Shown here: positions 1 to 8,322 of the stretch, one piece after another | Layout of the letters: the number at the start of each line of letters is the position of its first letter | Position numbering within the stretch: the stretch's first letter is position 1 | Origin: Shewanella marisflavi | GTDB lineage: Bacteria > Pseudomonadota > Gammaproteobacteria > Enterobacterales > Shewanellaceae | DNA length: 64,000 nucleotides | Direction of reading: 5' to 3' | Assembly: GCF_023283925.1 (NCBI RefSeq) | Contig: NZ_JAKIKX010000001.1 | Coordinates: 558,001 to 622,000, forward strand | Translations under genes and position numbers: made by a program | Notes under the pieces: generated by a model | Database searches by the model: none | Seen by the model: the letters and a program-made list of their open reading frames with translations, nothing else | Told to the model about the DNA's origin: nothing

Positions 1-267
1 TATCACGACGCCACCCTGATCTTTTTAACCGGCTTGATGCTCGGTACCTTGGGTAAGATTTGGCCCTGGAAGCAGGTGCTGACCTGGCGTGAAAATTCGG
101 CCGGAGAGCAGGTGCCTTTGCTGGAACAGAATCTCTCTCCGATGAGTTTTGAGCAGTTGACGGGACAGCCGTCTCAACTTGCGCTGGCGATCTGCGCCAT
201 GTTGCTGGGCATCGCCTTGGTTGGTGGGTTAGAGTATTTTGCTGGCGCAAAGGATAAAGCTGAATAA
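1..267 (+). CDS. DUF368 membrane protein, C-terminal part (5' end outside window)
   Basis: The reading frame is open from the first base to the stop at 265-267, so only the last 88 residues are present. The segment IFLTGLMLGTLGKIWPWK followed by a hydrophobic helix (LALAICAMLLGIALVGGLEYF) and a short charged tail matches the C-terminus of DUF368 proteins. Members of this family have been described as undecaprenyl-phosphate translocases (PopT) that return the lipid carrier across the inner membrane for cell-wall synthesis. The role here follows from family membership only, because most of the protein lies outside the window. No clear terminator follows; a long hairpin at 418-450 is the nearest structure. 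Confidence 0.75.
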   Translation, partial: YHDATLIFLTGLMLGTLGKIWPWKQVLTWRENSAGEQVPLLEQNLSPMSFEQLTGQPSQLALAICAMLLGIALVGGLEYFAGAKDKAE

Positions 268-417
268 GAATGGAGTCTGGACTCATGGGCGTGTTGTTTT
301 AGTCGCTTTTTCCACGGCCAGAATCGCACGACCAAGTCCTAGTGAGCAAGTACGCTGCTACAGGTCAAAAGGTTAAGCTCTTAGCACTAGCATTAGAGCA
401 GAGAAAGTGCCACGCAA

Positions 418-450
418 GATGGCCGCTGGAATCAGGTATTCGCGGCCATC
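418..450. other. Intergenic inverted repeat (9-bp perfect arms)
   Basis: GATGGCCGC at 418-426 and GCGGCCATC at 442-450 are perfect inverted arms around a 15-base loop. The hairpin lies between the convergent DUF368 and DUF3634 genes. Neither strand shows a clear T-run after it, so it may be a weak bidirectional terminator or another RNA structure. Confidence 0.4.
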
Positions 451-468
451 ATGACAGCGCAGACTGGT

Positions 469-813
469 TTAGCCTGCCTGGCGAGAGTTGTCGATGGTTT
501 TCTTGTCGTAATATTCGAAGGGGAATAGGTTGCGAATGCGCTGGGTGACGGCATCACTGACGTTTGCTGACACATGCAGTCTCACACCGCCGTTCTTTTC
601 GGCGCGCACCACGCAGGTGAGTTTTTCACTCTTGGCGATAGCTCTGCACTCTCGTTGAAATTTCTCTGGGATCTTGCCCTTATGGGAAATAAGACGCCCA
701 TCCTTAAAGTGCATCTCAAACAGGGTTAAGCCACGTTTGCCTGAGAAGATCAGCTTATAGATCACAAAAAGACCCACCAGGATAAAGACGATTTTAAATA
801 GGGTTTCAGTCAT
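469..813 (-). CDS. DUF3634 family membrane-anchored small protein
   Basis: This 114-residue protein has one N-terminal membrane helix (KIVFILVGLFVIYKLIF, about residues 6-22) followed by a basic soluble domain with RLISHKGKIPEKFQREC and a C-terminal FPFEYYDKKTID segment. It resembles DUF3634 proteins of Shewanella and Vibrio, whose function is unknown. I chose the ATG at 813 because an AGGAG lies at a good distance upstream; the in-frame GTG two codons earlier overlaps that ribosome site. The gene stands alone and converges on the DUF368 gene. No catalytic motif is visible. Confidence 0.7.
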   Translation of the reverse strand: MTETLFKIVFILVGLFVIYKLIFSGKRGLTLFEMHFKDGRLISHKGKIPEKFQRECRAIAKSEKLTCVVRAEKNGGVRLHVSANVSDAVTQRIRNLFPFEYYDKKTIDNSRQAG

Positions 814-938
814 AATCACTCCTTAGCTTTATAGCTTGAAGATACTCCCGGCAACGCTTTTTTCCTAGCGGCTTAGATCAAATTTTTAATAAACTGGCTA
901 TACTCTTCGAAGGAGTTTAATACGTTAAGGACAACACT

Positions 939-1109
939 ATGCACCTCTCTAATGCCCGTTGCTGGGAAAAGCTCTGCCATCAGCAAGCTAATATTCTGCA
1001 AGATTTATCAAAAACCTTTCCCGAGCGCGCGCGGGAGCATCAGGAACTGGTTAACTATTGGCGTATGCTGGCTGAGCGGGTTCGCCGCGGTGAGAGCCTG
1101 AAGCTGTAA
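939..1109 (+). CDS. 56-residue conserved-type small protein
   Basis: The ATG at 939 follows a ribosome site (AAGGA, 926-930) with 8-base spacing and reads to TAA at 1107-1109. The product begins MHLSNARCWEKLCHQQ and ends RRGESLKL. It is rich in charged residues and probably helical, with two cysteines (positions 8 and 13) and no signal peptide or membrane segment. A strong terminator starts 2 bases after the stop, which supports a real short transcription unit. I do not recognise a named family. Start, stop, ribosome site and terminator together argue that it is translated. Confidence 0.6.
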   Translation: MHLSNARCWEKLCHQQANILQDLSKTFPERAREHQELVNYWRMLAERVRRGESLKL

Positions 1110-1110
1110 T

Positions 1111-1139
1111 AAAAAACCGCCAATCATGGCGGTTTTTTT
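1111..1139. terminator. Rho-independent terminator
   Basis: AAACCGCC / GGCGGTTT stem with loop AATCAT and a run of seven T. It follows the 56-codon gene. On the other strand the complementary T-run also lets it end the torF transcript that converges on it. Confidence 0.85.
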
Positions 1140-1167
1140 GACAATCACTTAGGTTGGGGAAAGAGGG

Positions 1168-1887
1168 TTAGAAGCTGTAGCTGGCTGACGCCAGAATAGT
1201 GCCTTCATTTTTCCAAGGACCATCGGTGATCTCATTTTCGCTGCTCAGGTTAGTGTCTAACCAAGCCAGTGAAAAGCCAAATCCATTCATCTCTGTTGAG
1301 ACGCCGATTGAGTAGTCTAGATAGTTTTCACCCCAGTCCAGATCGGCACCGTCGCCATAGTTGTAGCCTACATGAAGGTCAAGGCTCCAGTTTTCGGCGA
1401 ACCCGTAAGAGTAGTTCACTTCAGTGTAGTGCAGTGACACGTCTGCGTTGGCATAGTCGTTGGTGTACCACTGTGCAACATGGAAGTCGGCGATATAGAA
1501 GCCTAGGGTCGCTTCCAGATACTGGCTGCTCTCATCTTGTCCAGGATAGGTGTAGTAGGTGAGGGTAAAGTCATATTCTACTGCATCATCTTCGCCAAAG
1601 GCGCCGGCATAACCTGCGTAAATGTCAATCTCGACATCGGCGTCATAGCTTTCATCATCGACATTACTTCCCCAAGCGCCGACAAAAAAACCACTTTCCA
1701 TGCTGTAATCTATGCCGGCTTGAACGGCAAAGTCGCCAGCGGTTTGTGAGACACCGCGAAAGCGGTAATCGTTAGTGATGCCTATCTCTCCCGAAACTTC
1801 GGCTTGAGCTAAAGGTGTAATTAGCGCAGTTGCCAAGGTTAAGCCAGCTAGTTGGGCTATCCGTTTCTTATTAAATTTTTTATACAC
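1168..1887 (-). CDS. TorF-family putative outer-membrane porin
   Basis: The 239-residue product starts at GTG 1887 behind an AGAAA-type ribosome site. It has a Sec signal peptide (basic KKFNKKR, hydrophobic core, cleavage after AQA near residue 29). The mature part begins EVSGEIGITNDYRFRGVSQT, which is the hallmark opening of the TIGR02001/Gcw_chp (TorF) family. The rest alternates short aromatic-rich strands and acidic turns and ends in SYSF, typical of an outer-membrane beta barrel with a terminal Phe. Family function is poorly defined (putative porin). The gene is monocistronic, with the shared terminator downstream. Confidence 0.8.
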   Translation of the reverse strand: MYKKFNKKRIAQLAGLTLATALITPLAQAEVSGEIGITNDYRFRGVSQTAGDFAVQAGIDYSMESGFFVGAWGSNVDDESYDADVEIDIYAGYAGAFGEDDAVEYDFTLTYYTYPGQDESSQYLEATLGFYIADFHVAQWYTNDYANADVSLHYTEVNYSYGFAENWSLDLHVGYNYGDGADLDWGENYLDYSIGVSTEMNGFGFSLAWLDTNLSSENEITDGPWKNEGTILASASYSF

Positions 1888-1997
1888 GGTGGTTTCTCCA
1901 TTTCACTTTGTTGACACCAGTCTGATTAGCAAGCTAACCCGACCAGATTAAGCCAAACAACAGCTAAGATGCTGAGACAACATGGCAATACTGATAA

Positions 1998-2363
1998 TTA
2001 TTTTTGTTCAAAAACGACGTAGATCTTGCGGCACTCTTGCAGCACTCGCCATACCCCTTTAAACCCTGCTGGGATAACGAAGCGATCGCCTTTAGTGACC
2101 GTGATGCTATTGCCAGCTTCATCGATAATTTCGCTGCTGCCTGACAAGATCTCGCAATACTCATGTTCGCTGTAGTTGACCTTCCAACTGCCGACCTGAC
2201 CCTGCCAGACCCCGGCGTGAAATTGATCGCAGGGGCTGGAGTAGTGATTCTCCAGTTGCTGTTTCGGTTCCCCGCTAAGCACCTTCTCAGGTGCGACTTC
2301 ATAATGTTCTGTCTTAACCTTATGTTGGCCAAAATTGATGATGGCATCAATAGTTTGCGTCAT
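1998..2363 (-). CDS. Cupin-domain protein of the polyamine cluster
   Basis: This 121-residue single-domain protein has a C-terminal cupin barrel: HEYCEILSGSSEIIDEAG, then KGDRFVIPAGFKGVW, a pattern close to the cupin_3/DUF861 (EutQ-like) group. It has no signal peptide. It sits 57 bp downstream of the semialdehyde dehydrogenase gene on the same strand, so it is probably the last gene of a transaminase-dehydrogenase-cupin operon. Small cupins of this type often accompany amino-acid or polyamine catabolic genes, but no reaction is assigned. A metal-binding or sensing role is only a guess. Confidence 0.7.
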   Translation of the reverse strand: MTQTIDAIINFGQHKVKTEHYEVAPEKVLSGEPKQQLENHYSSPCDQFHAGVWQGQVGSWKVNYSEHEYCEILSGSSEIIDEAGNSITVTKGDRFVIPAGFKGVWRVLQECRKIYVVFEQK

Positions 2364-2420
2364 ATCGGCTCCAAAAACTATAACAAATATTTAAGGCGCA
2401 GCACTGCGCCTTAAGGGAAT

Positions 2421-3911
2421 TTATTTCATGGTAGGCATCACAAACTCTGCCTGACCGCTGTTACCTTTTGGCCAGCGGGCGGTGATCGCCTTTCGCTTAG
2501 TATAGAAACGCACCCCATCTGGACCATGCATATGTAGCGGGCCAAAGAGTGAGCGTTTCCATCCACCGAAGCTATGGAATGCCATAGGTACTGGGATAGG
2601 GACATTGACCCCTACCATACCGACCTGTACATGATGACAGAAGTGTCTGGCTGCCTCACCGCTCTGGGTAAAGATGGCGGTGCCGTTACCAAACTCATGC
2701 TCATTGATCAGCGCTAACGCCTCGCTATAATCTTTGACGCGCACGATAGCCAGTACCGGGCCGAAGATCTCCTCTTTATAGATGGTCATCTCTGGGGTGA
2801 CATGGTCGAACAGGCAGCCACCGAGGAAGTAGCCCTGCTCGTGGTCTGCAACTGTGAGTTGACGGCCATCGGCCAGCAGAGTCGCCCCTTCGGCAACACC
2901 TGTGTCCACATAGCCGCGCACCTTCTCCAGATGCTGAGCCGAGATTAATGGTCCCATCTCCATCTCACCTTCGAGGCCATTGCCCACCTTGAGTGCCTGG
3001 ATCTGTGGCAGGAGTTTCTCTACTAGCGCATCGCCCACATCACCGACGGCAAGTACTACTGAGATCGCCATGCAGCGCTCCCCTGCACTGCCATAGGCGG
3101 CGCCCATCAGGGCACTGACCGCCTGGTCGAGATCAGCATCTGGCATCAACAGCATATGGTTTTTCGCGCCGCCCAGCGCCTGGACTCGTTTGCCGTGTGC
3201 GGCTGCGGTTTGATAGATATACTCGGCAATAGGGGTTGAGCCAACGAAACTCACCGCTTGAATATCTTTGTGGGTCAGTAGGGCATCTACCGCTTCCTTA
3301 TCGCCGTTGACCACGTTAAACACGCCATCTGGCAGGCCTGCCTCGGTGAGGAGTTCGGCCATACGCATTACAGAGGTAGGATCTTTCTCTGAGGGTTTCA
3401 TGATGAAGGTGTTACCCGCTGCAATGGCGATGGGGAACATCCACATAGGTACCATGACCGGGAAATTAAAGGGCGCGATGCCTGCAACCACCCCTAAGGA
3501 TTGGTTGAGTGTCCAGGCATCGACGCCACCACCGACTTGCTCTGTATGCTCGCCCTTGAGCAGATGTGGGATACCGCAGGCAAATTCCACGACTTCCAAG
3601 CCGCGAATGATTTCGCCCTTGGCATCGTCAAGCACCTTGCCATGTTCACGGGTGATCATGGCGGCCAGTTCATCCATGTTGGCTTCGACCAGGGCCTTGA
3701 ACTTAAACAGGATGCGCGAACGGTTGAGCGGGGTCATCTCTGACCAGGGGCCGTGGGCCTTTTTCGCCAACTCGACGGCTGCATCGACCTCTATGGCGCT
3801 GGCCAGAGAGACATTAGCCTTGTGCTGACCTGTCGCGGGTTCGAAAACGGCGGCGCTGCGTTCACTCTTGTCTGTGTGTCGGCCGTTGATGTAGTGGTTT
3901 ATCTGCTGCAT
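2421..3911 (-). CDS. mmsA: CoA-acylating (methyl)malonate-semialdehyde dehydrogenase (MmsA/BauC type)
   Basis: This 496-residue aldehyde dehydrogenase converts malonate or methylmalonate semialdehyde to acetyl- or propionyl-CoA with NAD+ and CoA. It has the nucleophilic cysteine in GSAGERCMAIS (C280) and the NAD-site GSTPIAEYIY. The position usually held by the general-base Glu (LELGGK in hydrolytic enzymes) reads QALGGAKNH, the known signature of the CoA-acylating MMSDH family. The C-terminal FGGWKRSLFGPLHMHGPDGVRFYT is also diagnostic. It lies 49 bp behind an omega-amino-acid transaminase gene, so malonate semialdehyde from beta-alanine is the likeliest substrate (as in Pseudomonas BauC). 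A role in valine or inositol breakdown is less supported, because no such genes are nearby. Confidence 0.9.
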   Translation of the reverse strand: MQQINHYINGRHTDKSERSAAVFEPATGQHKANVSLASAIEVDAAVELAKKAHGPWSEMTPLNRSRILFKFKALVEANMDELAAMITREHGKVLDDAKGEIIRGLEVVEFACGIPHLLKGEHTEQVGGGVDAWTLNQSLGVVAGIAPFNFPVMVPMWMFPIAIAAGNTFIMKPSEKDPTSVMRMAELLTEAGLPDGVFNVVNGDKEAVDALLTHKDIQAVSFVGSTPIAEYIYQTAAAHGKRVQALGGAKNHMLLMPDADLDQAVSALMGAAYGSAGERCMAISVVLAVGDVGDALVEKLLPQIQALKVGNGLEGEMEMGPLISAQHLEKVRGYVDTGVAEGATLLADGRQLTVADHEQGYFLGGCLFDHVTPEMTIYKEEIFGPVLAIVRVKDYSEALALINEHEFGNGTAIFTQSGEAARHFCHHVQVGMVGVNVPIPVPMAFHSFGGWKRSLFGPLHMHGPDGVRFYTKRKAITARWPKGNSGQAEFVMPTMK

Positions 3912-3960
3912 AGCACGTAAATTCCCTGCAAAAATCTTAATGTCTTTCTATTGAATAGGG

Positions 3961-5301
3961 TTAGCCAACGCTGATGATGGCATCGCTTAAGGTATTGATT
4001 ATCTGATCTATCTGCGCCTCTTCCACTATCAGTGGTGGCGATAGGGCGATAGTGTCGGCCGTAGCCCTGACTAAGGTTCCGTTCTTGAAACAGGTCTCGA
4101 AGATACCGTAGCCACGCTTACCAATGCCTTTGTCGCTTGGGCTAAACTGGATGCCAGCCACTAGGCCTGTGTTACGAATGTCGATGAGATTCGGCAGGCC
4201 TTTGAGGCTGTGTACCGCCTGTTCGAAGTAGCCTTCCAGCGACTTGGTGCGTTCGAACAGCTGCTCCTCTTGATAGATATTTAAGGTGGCTATCGCGGCG
4301 GCCGCAGCAACCGGATGACCCGAATAGGTATAGCCATGATAGAGTTCGATGGCGCCCTCTGGAGCGTCCATGCTGGCATCATAGATAGCATCATCGATCA
4401 GCACGGCGCCCATAGGAATGGTGCCATTGTTGAGCGCCTTGGCGGTGGTGATCATGTCTGGCGTGACGCCCCAGCGCTGACTGGCAAAGGCATCGCCTAC
4501 GCGTCCAAAGCCGGTGATCACCTCATCGAAGATCAACAAAATACCATGTTGCTTGGTGATCTCGCGCAGACGCTTGAGGTAGCCCTGTGGCGGCAGTATC
4601 ACGCCGGCAGAGCCTGACATAGGTTCGACGATCACCGCGGCGATATTTTCGGCGCCATGGAGCGTGATCAGTTGTTCGAGTACTTCTGCTTTTTCTGCGC
4701 CAGCCTCAGGGAGTCCTTTGCAGAAGGCATTGGCCTTGATATCTAGGGTATGGGGCAGATGATCGACCCCTTGCAGTAGCTGCTGGCTGAAGGTGCGGCG
4801 GTTACCGCCAATGCCACCTACTGAGATACCGCCGAAGCCGACGCCATGGTAGCCGAGCTCTCGACCTATAAAACGGGTACGGGTGGCTTCACCACGGGCT
4901 CTGTGATAGTTGAGGGCGATCTTTAATGCGGTGTCGACAGACTCAGAACCCGAGTTAGTGAAAAATACCTTGTTGATCCCCTTTGGAGCGATGGCAGCGA
5001 GACGCTCGGCCAGTTCGAAGGCCAGCGGATGGCCCATCTGGAAAGAGGGGGCATAATCCATTTCGTGGATCTGTTTGCTAACCGCTTCAGAGATCGCCTT
5101 GCGACCGTGACCGGCATTACAACACCATAGACCTGCGGTGCCATCGAGTACCGGGCGACCATTCACATCCGTGTAGTACATCCCCTCCGCCTGCGCGAGC
5201 AGGCGTGGGCTTTGCTTAAACTGTCTATTGGCGGTAAAAGGCATCCAATAGTGTTCCAGAGTGCCTGTGGCCTGCTGGTCAGCGCGATTAAAATCTTCCA
5301 T
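3961..5301 (-). CDS. bauA: Omega-amino acid:pyruvate aminotransferase (BauA/SpuC-like)
   Basis: This 446-residue class III PLP aminotransferase carries LEHYWMPFTANRQFK near the N-terminus, a signature of beta-alanine/omega-amino acid:pyruvate transaminases. It also has GSESVDTALKIAL, the PLP-stacking IFDEVITGFGR (D259) and the Schiff-base lysine in TTAKALNNG (K288). It should move an amino group from beta-alanine, or from a diamine such as putrescine, to pyruvate. The downstream MmsA-type dehydrogenase favours beta-alanine. The divergent promoter region holds a perfect palindrome resembling a PuuR operator (5369-5403), which suggests polyamine control. Putrescine:pyruvate transaminase (SpuC) is the main alternative. 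Confidence 0.85.
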   Translation of the reverse strand: MEDFNRADQQATGTLEHYWMPFTANRQFKQSPRLLAQAEGMYYTDVNGRPVLDGTAGLWCCNAGHGRKAISEAVSKQIHEMDYAPSFQMGHPLAFELAERLAAIAPKGINKVFFTNSGSESVDTALKIALNYHRARGEATRTRFIGRELGYHGVGFGGISVGGIGGNRRTFSQQLLQGVDHLPHTLDIKANAFCKGLPEAGAEKAEVLEQLITLHGAENIAAVIVEPMSGSAGVILPPQGYLKRLREITKQHGILLIFDEVITGFGRVGDAFASQRWGVTPDMITTAKALNNGTIPMGAVLIDDAIYDASMDAPEGAIELYHGYTYSGHPVAAAAAIATLNIYQEEQLFERTKSLEGYFEQAVHSLKGLPNLIDIRNTGLVAGIQFSPSDKGIGKRGYGIFETCFKNGTLVRATADTIALSPPLIVEEAQIDQIINTLSDAIISVG

Positions 5302-5368
5302 ATCATCTACCCTGGTTCTGTGTAATTGTTGTTTTATTGAGTGGTTGATATTCGCTATGCTATGTCAG

Positions 5369-5403
5369 AAATAATGAACATGAAAGCTTTTTGTTCATTA
5401 TTT
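5369..5403. promoter_or_regulatory. Candidate PuuR operator (perfect 12-bp inverted repeat)
   Basis: AAATAATGAACA at 5369-5380 and TGTTCATTATTT at 5392-5403 are perfect inverted arms separated by 11 bases. The site lies between the divergent bauA and puuC genes. The arms contain ATAATGAACA, which matches the end of the recognition sequence I recall for E. coli PuuR. A related pair of half-sites precedes puuD. Binding is inferred and not shown. Confidence 0.65.
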
Positions 5404-5548
5404 ATAGCAAAAAATAACTTTTTGTAAAAAATATTGAAATTGAATTGGGGTTAAGCGTAATCTAGGGCAGGCATTGTCGCTGTATGAATCGCGCCTGGGC
5501 CGGTTCAGCATTGACGCTAAAGCAATTATCACCCGTTAAGAGGTCAGA

Positions 5549-7045
5549 ATGAGTACTCCACAAAATCGTGAACAATGGCAACAGATGGCGGATAACCTGG
5601 TTATTCAGGGGCAGGCATTTATCAATGGCGAGTATTGCGCCGCCGATTCAGGTGACACCTTTGATTGCATCAGCCCTATAGATGGCAAGGTGCTGACCCA
5701 GGTAGCCAGTTGCGATCTCGTTGATGCTAACCGCGCCGTGGCCAATGCCCGCGAAGTGTTTGAGCGCGGCGATTGGTCTCAGCTGCCGCCGGTTAAGCGC
5801 AAGCAGGTGATGATTCGCTTTGCCGATCTGCTTGAGGCTCATAAGGATGAGTTGGCCCTGCTGGAAACCTTAGATATGGGTAAGCCTATCCGTTATTCTG
5901 GCGCCGTCGATGTGGCCGGCGCCGCCCGTGCCATTCGTTGGTCGGGTGAGGCGGTCGATAAGATCTATGATGAGATTGCCCCGACGGCCCACAATGAAAT
6001 TGGCATGATCACCCGTGAGCCTGTGGGTGTGGTGGCGGCGATTGTTCCCTGGAACTTCCCCCTGTTGATGGCATGCTGGAAGTTGGGCCCTGCGCTGGCT
6101 ACAGGTAACAGTGTGGTGTTAAAGCCGTCAGAAAAATCTCCCCTAACCGCCATACGTATGGCGCAGTTGGCGATAGAAGCTGGTATTCCTAAAGGTGTGC
6201 TTAATGTGCTGCCGGGTTACGGTCATACCGTGGGCAAGGCGCTTGCGCTGCATATGGATGTCGACACCCTGGTATTCACAGGCTCGACTAAGATCGCCAA
6301 GCAGTTGATGATCTATGCGGGCGAGTCCAACATGAAACGTGTCTGGTTAGAGGCGGGCGGCAAGAGTCCGAATATCGTCTTTAATGATGCGCCAGATTTG
6401 AAAGAGGCGGCCATTGCGGCGGCCTCAGCCATCGCCTTTAACCAGGGCGAGGTGTGCACCGCAGGCTCTCGTTTGCTGGTGGAGTCGGGCGTTAAGGAAG
6501 AGCTGATTAAACTTATTGAAGCTGAGATGCAAGCCTGGCAGCCAGGGCATCCGCTGGATCCTGAGACCACCTGTGGCGCCGTCGTCGATCAGCAACAACT
6601 GGATAATGTACTGCGCTATATTCGCGCCGGAGTCGCCGAAGGGGCCCAGCTACGCCAAGGTGGACAGCAGGTGTTGGCTGAGACTGGTGGTGTGTATGTG
6701 GCGCCGACTATCTTTGCCAATGTGAACAATGAGATGACCATCGCCAAGGAGGAGATCTTCGGGCCTGTGCTTTCTGTGATCACCTTCGATGGGATGGAGG
6801 AAGCTATTCGTATTGGTAACGATACCATCTATGGATTGGCCGCAGGTGTGTGGACCTCAGATATTAGCAAGGCCCACAAGACGGCCAAGGCGCTGCGCAG
6901 CGGCATGGTGTGGATCAATCACTATGATGGTGGCGATATGACAGCGCCGTTCGGCGGCTATAAGCAGTCGGGCAATGGCCGGGATAAGTCGTTACATGCC
7001 TTCGATAAGTACACAGAGATCAAGGCAACCTGGATTGCTCTCTAG
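5549..7045 (+). CDS. puuC: Gamma-glutamyl-gamma-aminobutyraldehyde dehydrogenase
   Basis: This 498-residue NAD(P)+-dependent aldehyde dehydrogenase has the catalytic cysteine in NQGEVCTAGSR (C303), general-base Glu in LEAGGKSPN (E268), VPWNFPLLM and the GSTKIAKQL coenzyme loop. The length and the N-terminal FINGEYCAADSGDTFDCISP match PuuC. In the glutamylated putrescine route it oxidises gamma-glutamyl-gamma-aminobutyraldehyde to gamma-glutamyl-GABA. It is divergent from bauA with the PuuR-like palindrome between them. It ends at a terminator, so it is transcribed apart from puuDA. Confidence 0.9.
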   Translation: MSTPQNREQWQQMADNLVIQGQAFINGEYCAADSGDTFDCISPIDGKVLTQVASCDLVDANRAVANAREVFERGDWSQLPPVKRKQVMIRFADLLEAHKDELALLETLDMGKPIRYSGAVDVAGAARAIRWSGEAVDKIYDEIAPTAHNEIGMITREPVGVVAAIVPWNFPLLMACWKLGPALATGNSVVLKPSEKSPLTAIRMAQLAIEAGIPKGVLNVLPGYGHTVGKALALHMDVDTLVFTGSTKIAKQLMIYAGESNMKRVWLEAGGKSPNIVFNDAPDLKEAAIAAASAIAFNQGEVCTAGSRLLVESGVKEELIKLIEAEMQAWQPGHPLDPETTCGAVVDQQQLDNVLRYIRAGVAEGAQLRQGGQQVLAETGGVYVAPTIFANVNNEMTIAKEEIFGPVLSVITFDGMEEAIRIGNDTIYGLAAGVWTSDISKAHKTAKALRSGMVWINHYDGGDMTAPFGGYKQSGNGRDKSLHAFDKYTEIKATWIAL

Positions 7046-7087
7046 TCTGGTCTAGGTTCAGCTCACGCTGAAAACTGCTTTACCAAT

Positions 7088-7115
7088 AGCCCTTTAGCTT
7101 ATAAAGGGCTTTTTT
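7088..7115 (+). terminator. Rho-independent terminator after puuC
   Basis: AGCCCTTTA / TAAAGGGCT stem with a 5-base loop and a run of T directly after it, 43 bases past the puuC stop. Confidence 0.85.
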
Positions 7116-7254
7116 ATGTCTGTCATTTCGCTTGGTCATTATAAGTCACTTGTCCTTATCCCTATGCATCGTATATTGTTTTAGCAGTAAAACGTTATCA
7201 CATTGAGAAGAGGGGCGAGGTTGATGCTGACGAGCCCCCAGATTGGGAGTCTAT

Positions 7255-8094
7255 ATGGAATATCCGTTGGTGACGACGGCTTGGCTTGAAGCGAACCTGT
7301 TTGAGTCAAATCTAGTCCTGCTCGATGCGAGCATGGAGAGTGTCGTTGGCAAAGAGCCTATCTTGTATGACGAGTTTGTCTGTATCCCCAGGGCGCAGAA
7401 GTTCGATCTTGAGAAGGTGTTTTACGACAGCACATCAACTCAGCTTCACGCCATGCCGACGCCAGAGCAATTTGCCAAGGAGGCCACGGCGCTGGGGATC
7501 GACAGAGACAGCTTAGTGGTTGTCTATGATAATCAGGGGATCTATAGCGCGCCCAGAGCCTGGTGGATGTTTAAACTCATGGGCCATGCAAACGTCTATG
7601 TGCTCGATGGTGGATTGCCTCAGTGGCTAAGCGAGTCACGCATGACCAGTGAAACCTATCAGAAACCAGTGCTCGATGAGGCGCGCGAAGCCTTTCGGGT
7701 CGATTATCAGCCGTCGTTTATCTGTGATGCCAATCAAGTGCTGGAGCGGCTAGGCGGTGATAGTGCCATCTTAGATGCCAGGGCGGCAGCGCGTTTTAGC
7801 GGTGAAGCCAGTGAGCCAAGGCCTGGGGTGCGTAGCGGGCATATTCCCGGCTCAGTTAACCTGCCGTTTGCCGATCTACTGCGTGGTCACAGAATTAAGC
7901 CTGTTGAAGCACTTGAGCAGATCTTTGAATCGCTGCTCAGTGATAAGGAGGCTGAGCGTATCTTCAGCTGTGGCTCAGGTATTACCGCCTGCATCTTGAT
8001 CTTGGCCTCGGTGGCCGCAGGTCACGACAAGGCGGTGCTTTACGACGGCTCCTGGGCCGATTGGGGCAGCAACCCTGATCTGCCCATTGAATGA
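7255..8094 (+). CDS. sseA: Tandem-rhodanese sulfurtransferase (3-mercaptopyruvate type)
   Basis: This 279-residue protein has two rhodanese domains. The N-terminal one is inactive-type (VVYDNQGIYSAPRAWWMFKLMGHANVYVLDGGLPQW). The C-terminal one carries the catalytic cysteine C239 in the loop CGSGITA, which matches the CGSG(V/I)TA loop of 3-mercaptopyruvate sulfurtransferases more than the thiosulfate-type CRKGVT loop. It would transfer sulfur from 3-mercaptopyruvate to thiols or cyanide in the cytoplasm. The ATG at 7255 follows GGGAG with 5-base spacing; the upstream in-frame TTG overlaps that site. A link to polyamine metabolism is not evident. Confidence 0.85.
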   Translation: MEYPLVTTAWLEANLFESNLVLLDASMESVVGKEPILYDEFVCIPRAQKFDLEKVFYDSTSTQLHAMPTPEQFAKEATALGIDRDSLVVVYDNQGIYSAPRAWWMFKLMGHANVYVLDGGLPQWLSESRMTSETYQKPVLDEAREAFRVDYQPSFICDANQVLERLGGDSAILDARAAARFSGEASEPRPGVRSGHIPGSVNLPFADLLRGHRIKPVEALEQIFESLLSDKEAERIFSCGSGITACILILASVAAGHDKAVLYDGSWADWGSNPDLPIE

Positions 8095-8254
8095 TACCAA
8101 TCGTAATAAATAACTGATCATTTTAGCTTGTTAAAACGCTCGATAACTGCGTTAGTATTTTTGATTGTAGAATAACTACTTATCGAAAAATCCTGCCTTG
8201 TTCTCAAGCGTTTTTCCTGTGCTATTTCTGATCACTTACTTACTGTGATTGGTA
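8095..8254. repeat. MITE-like intergenic repeat with imperfect terminal inverted repeats
   Basis: The element starts TACCAATCGTAATAA immediately after the sseA stop and ends at 8254; the reverse complement of its right end reads TACCAATCACAGTAA. Beyond the first 8 matching bases the two ends stay similar for about 30 bases (both include TGATCA). There is no open reading frame. The size (160 bp) and the TACCAATC ends resemble a dispersed non-coding repeat I associate with Shewanella and related marine bacteria; copy number cannot be judged from this window. Confidence 0.6.
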
Positions 8255-8278
8255 TTAGGGCTTAATTGCCACTAACAG

Positions 8279-8303
8279 AAAAGGTGCCTAGGGCACCTTT
8301 TTT
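8279..8303. terminator. Bidirectional terminator between sseA and the puuB-like gene
   Basis: AAAAGGTGCC / GGCACCTTTT, a 10-bp stem with a 3-base loop, A-rich on the left and T-rich on the right. It lies between two converging genes and can serve both. Confidence 0.8.
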
Positions 8304-8322
8304 ATAGGTTATCGATTTAAGG

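Noticed and set aside
342-548. Open frame of 68 codons between DUF368 and DUF3634
   Set aside because: It overlaps the DUF3634 gene on the other strand, has no ribosome site, and its product is rich in Trp, Cys and Arg in a way typical of chance frames.
3268-3828. 186-codon open frame opposite mmsA
   Set aside because: It lies fully inside a strongly supported gene in the antisense direction, a common by-product of codon bias.
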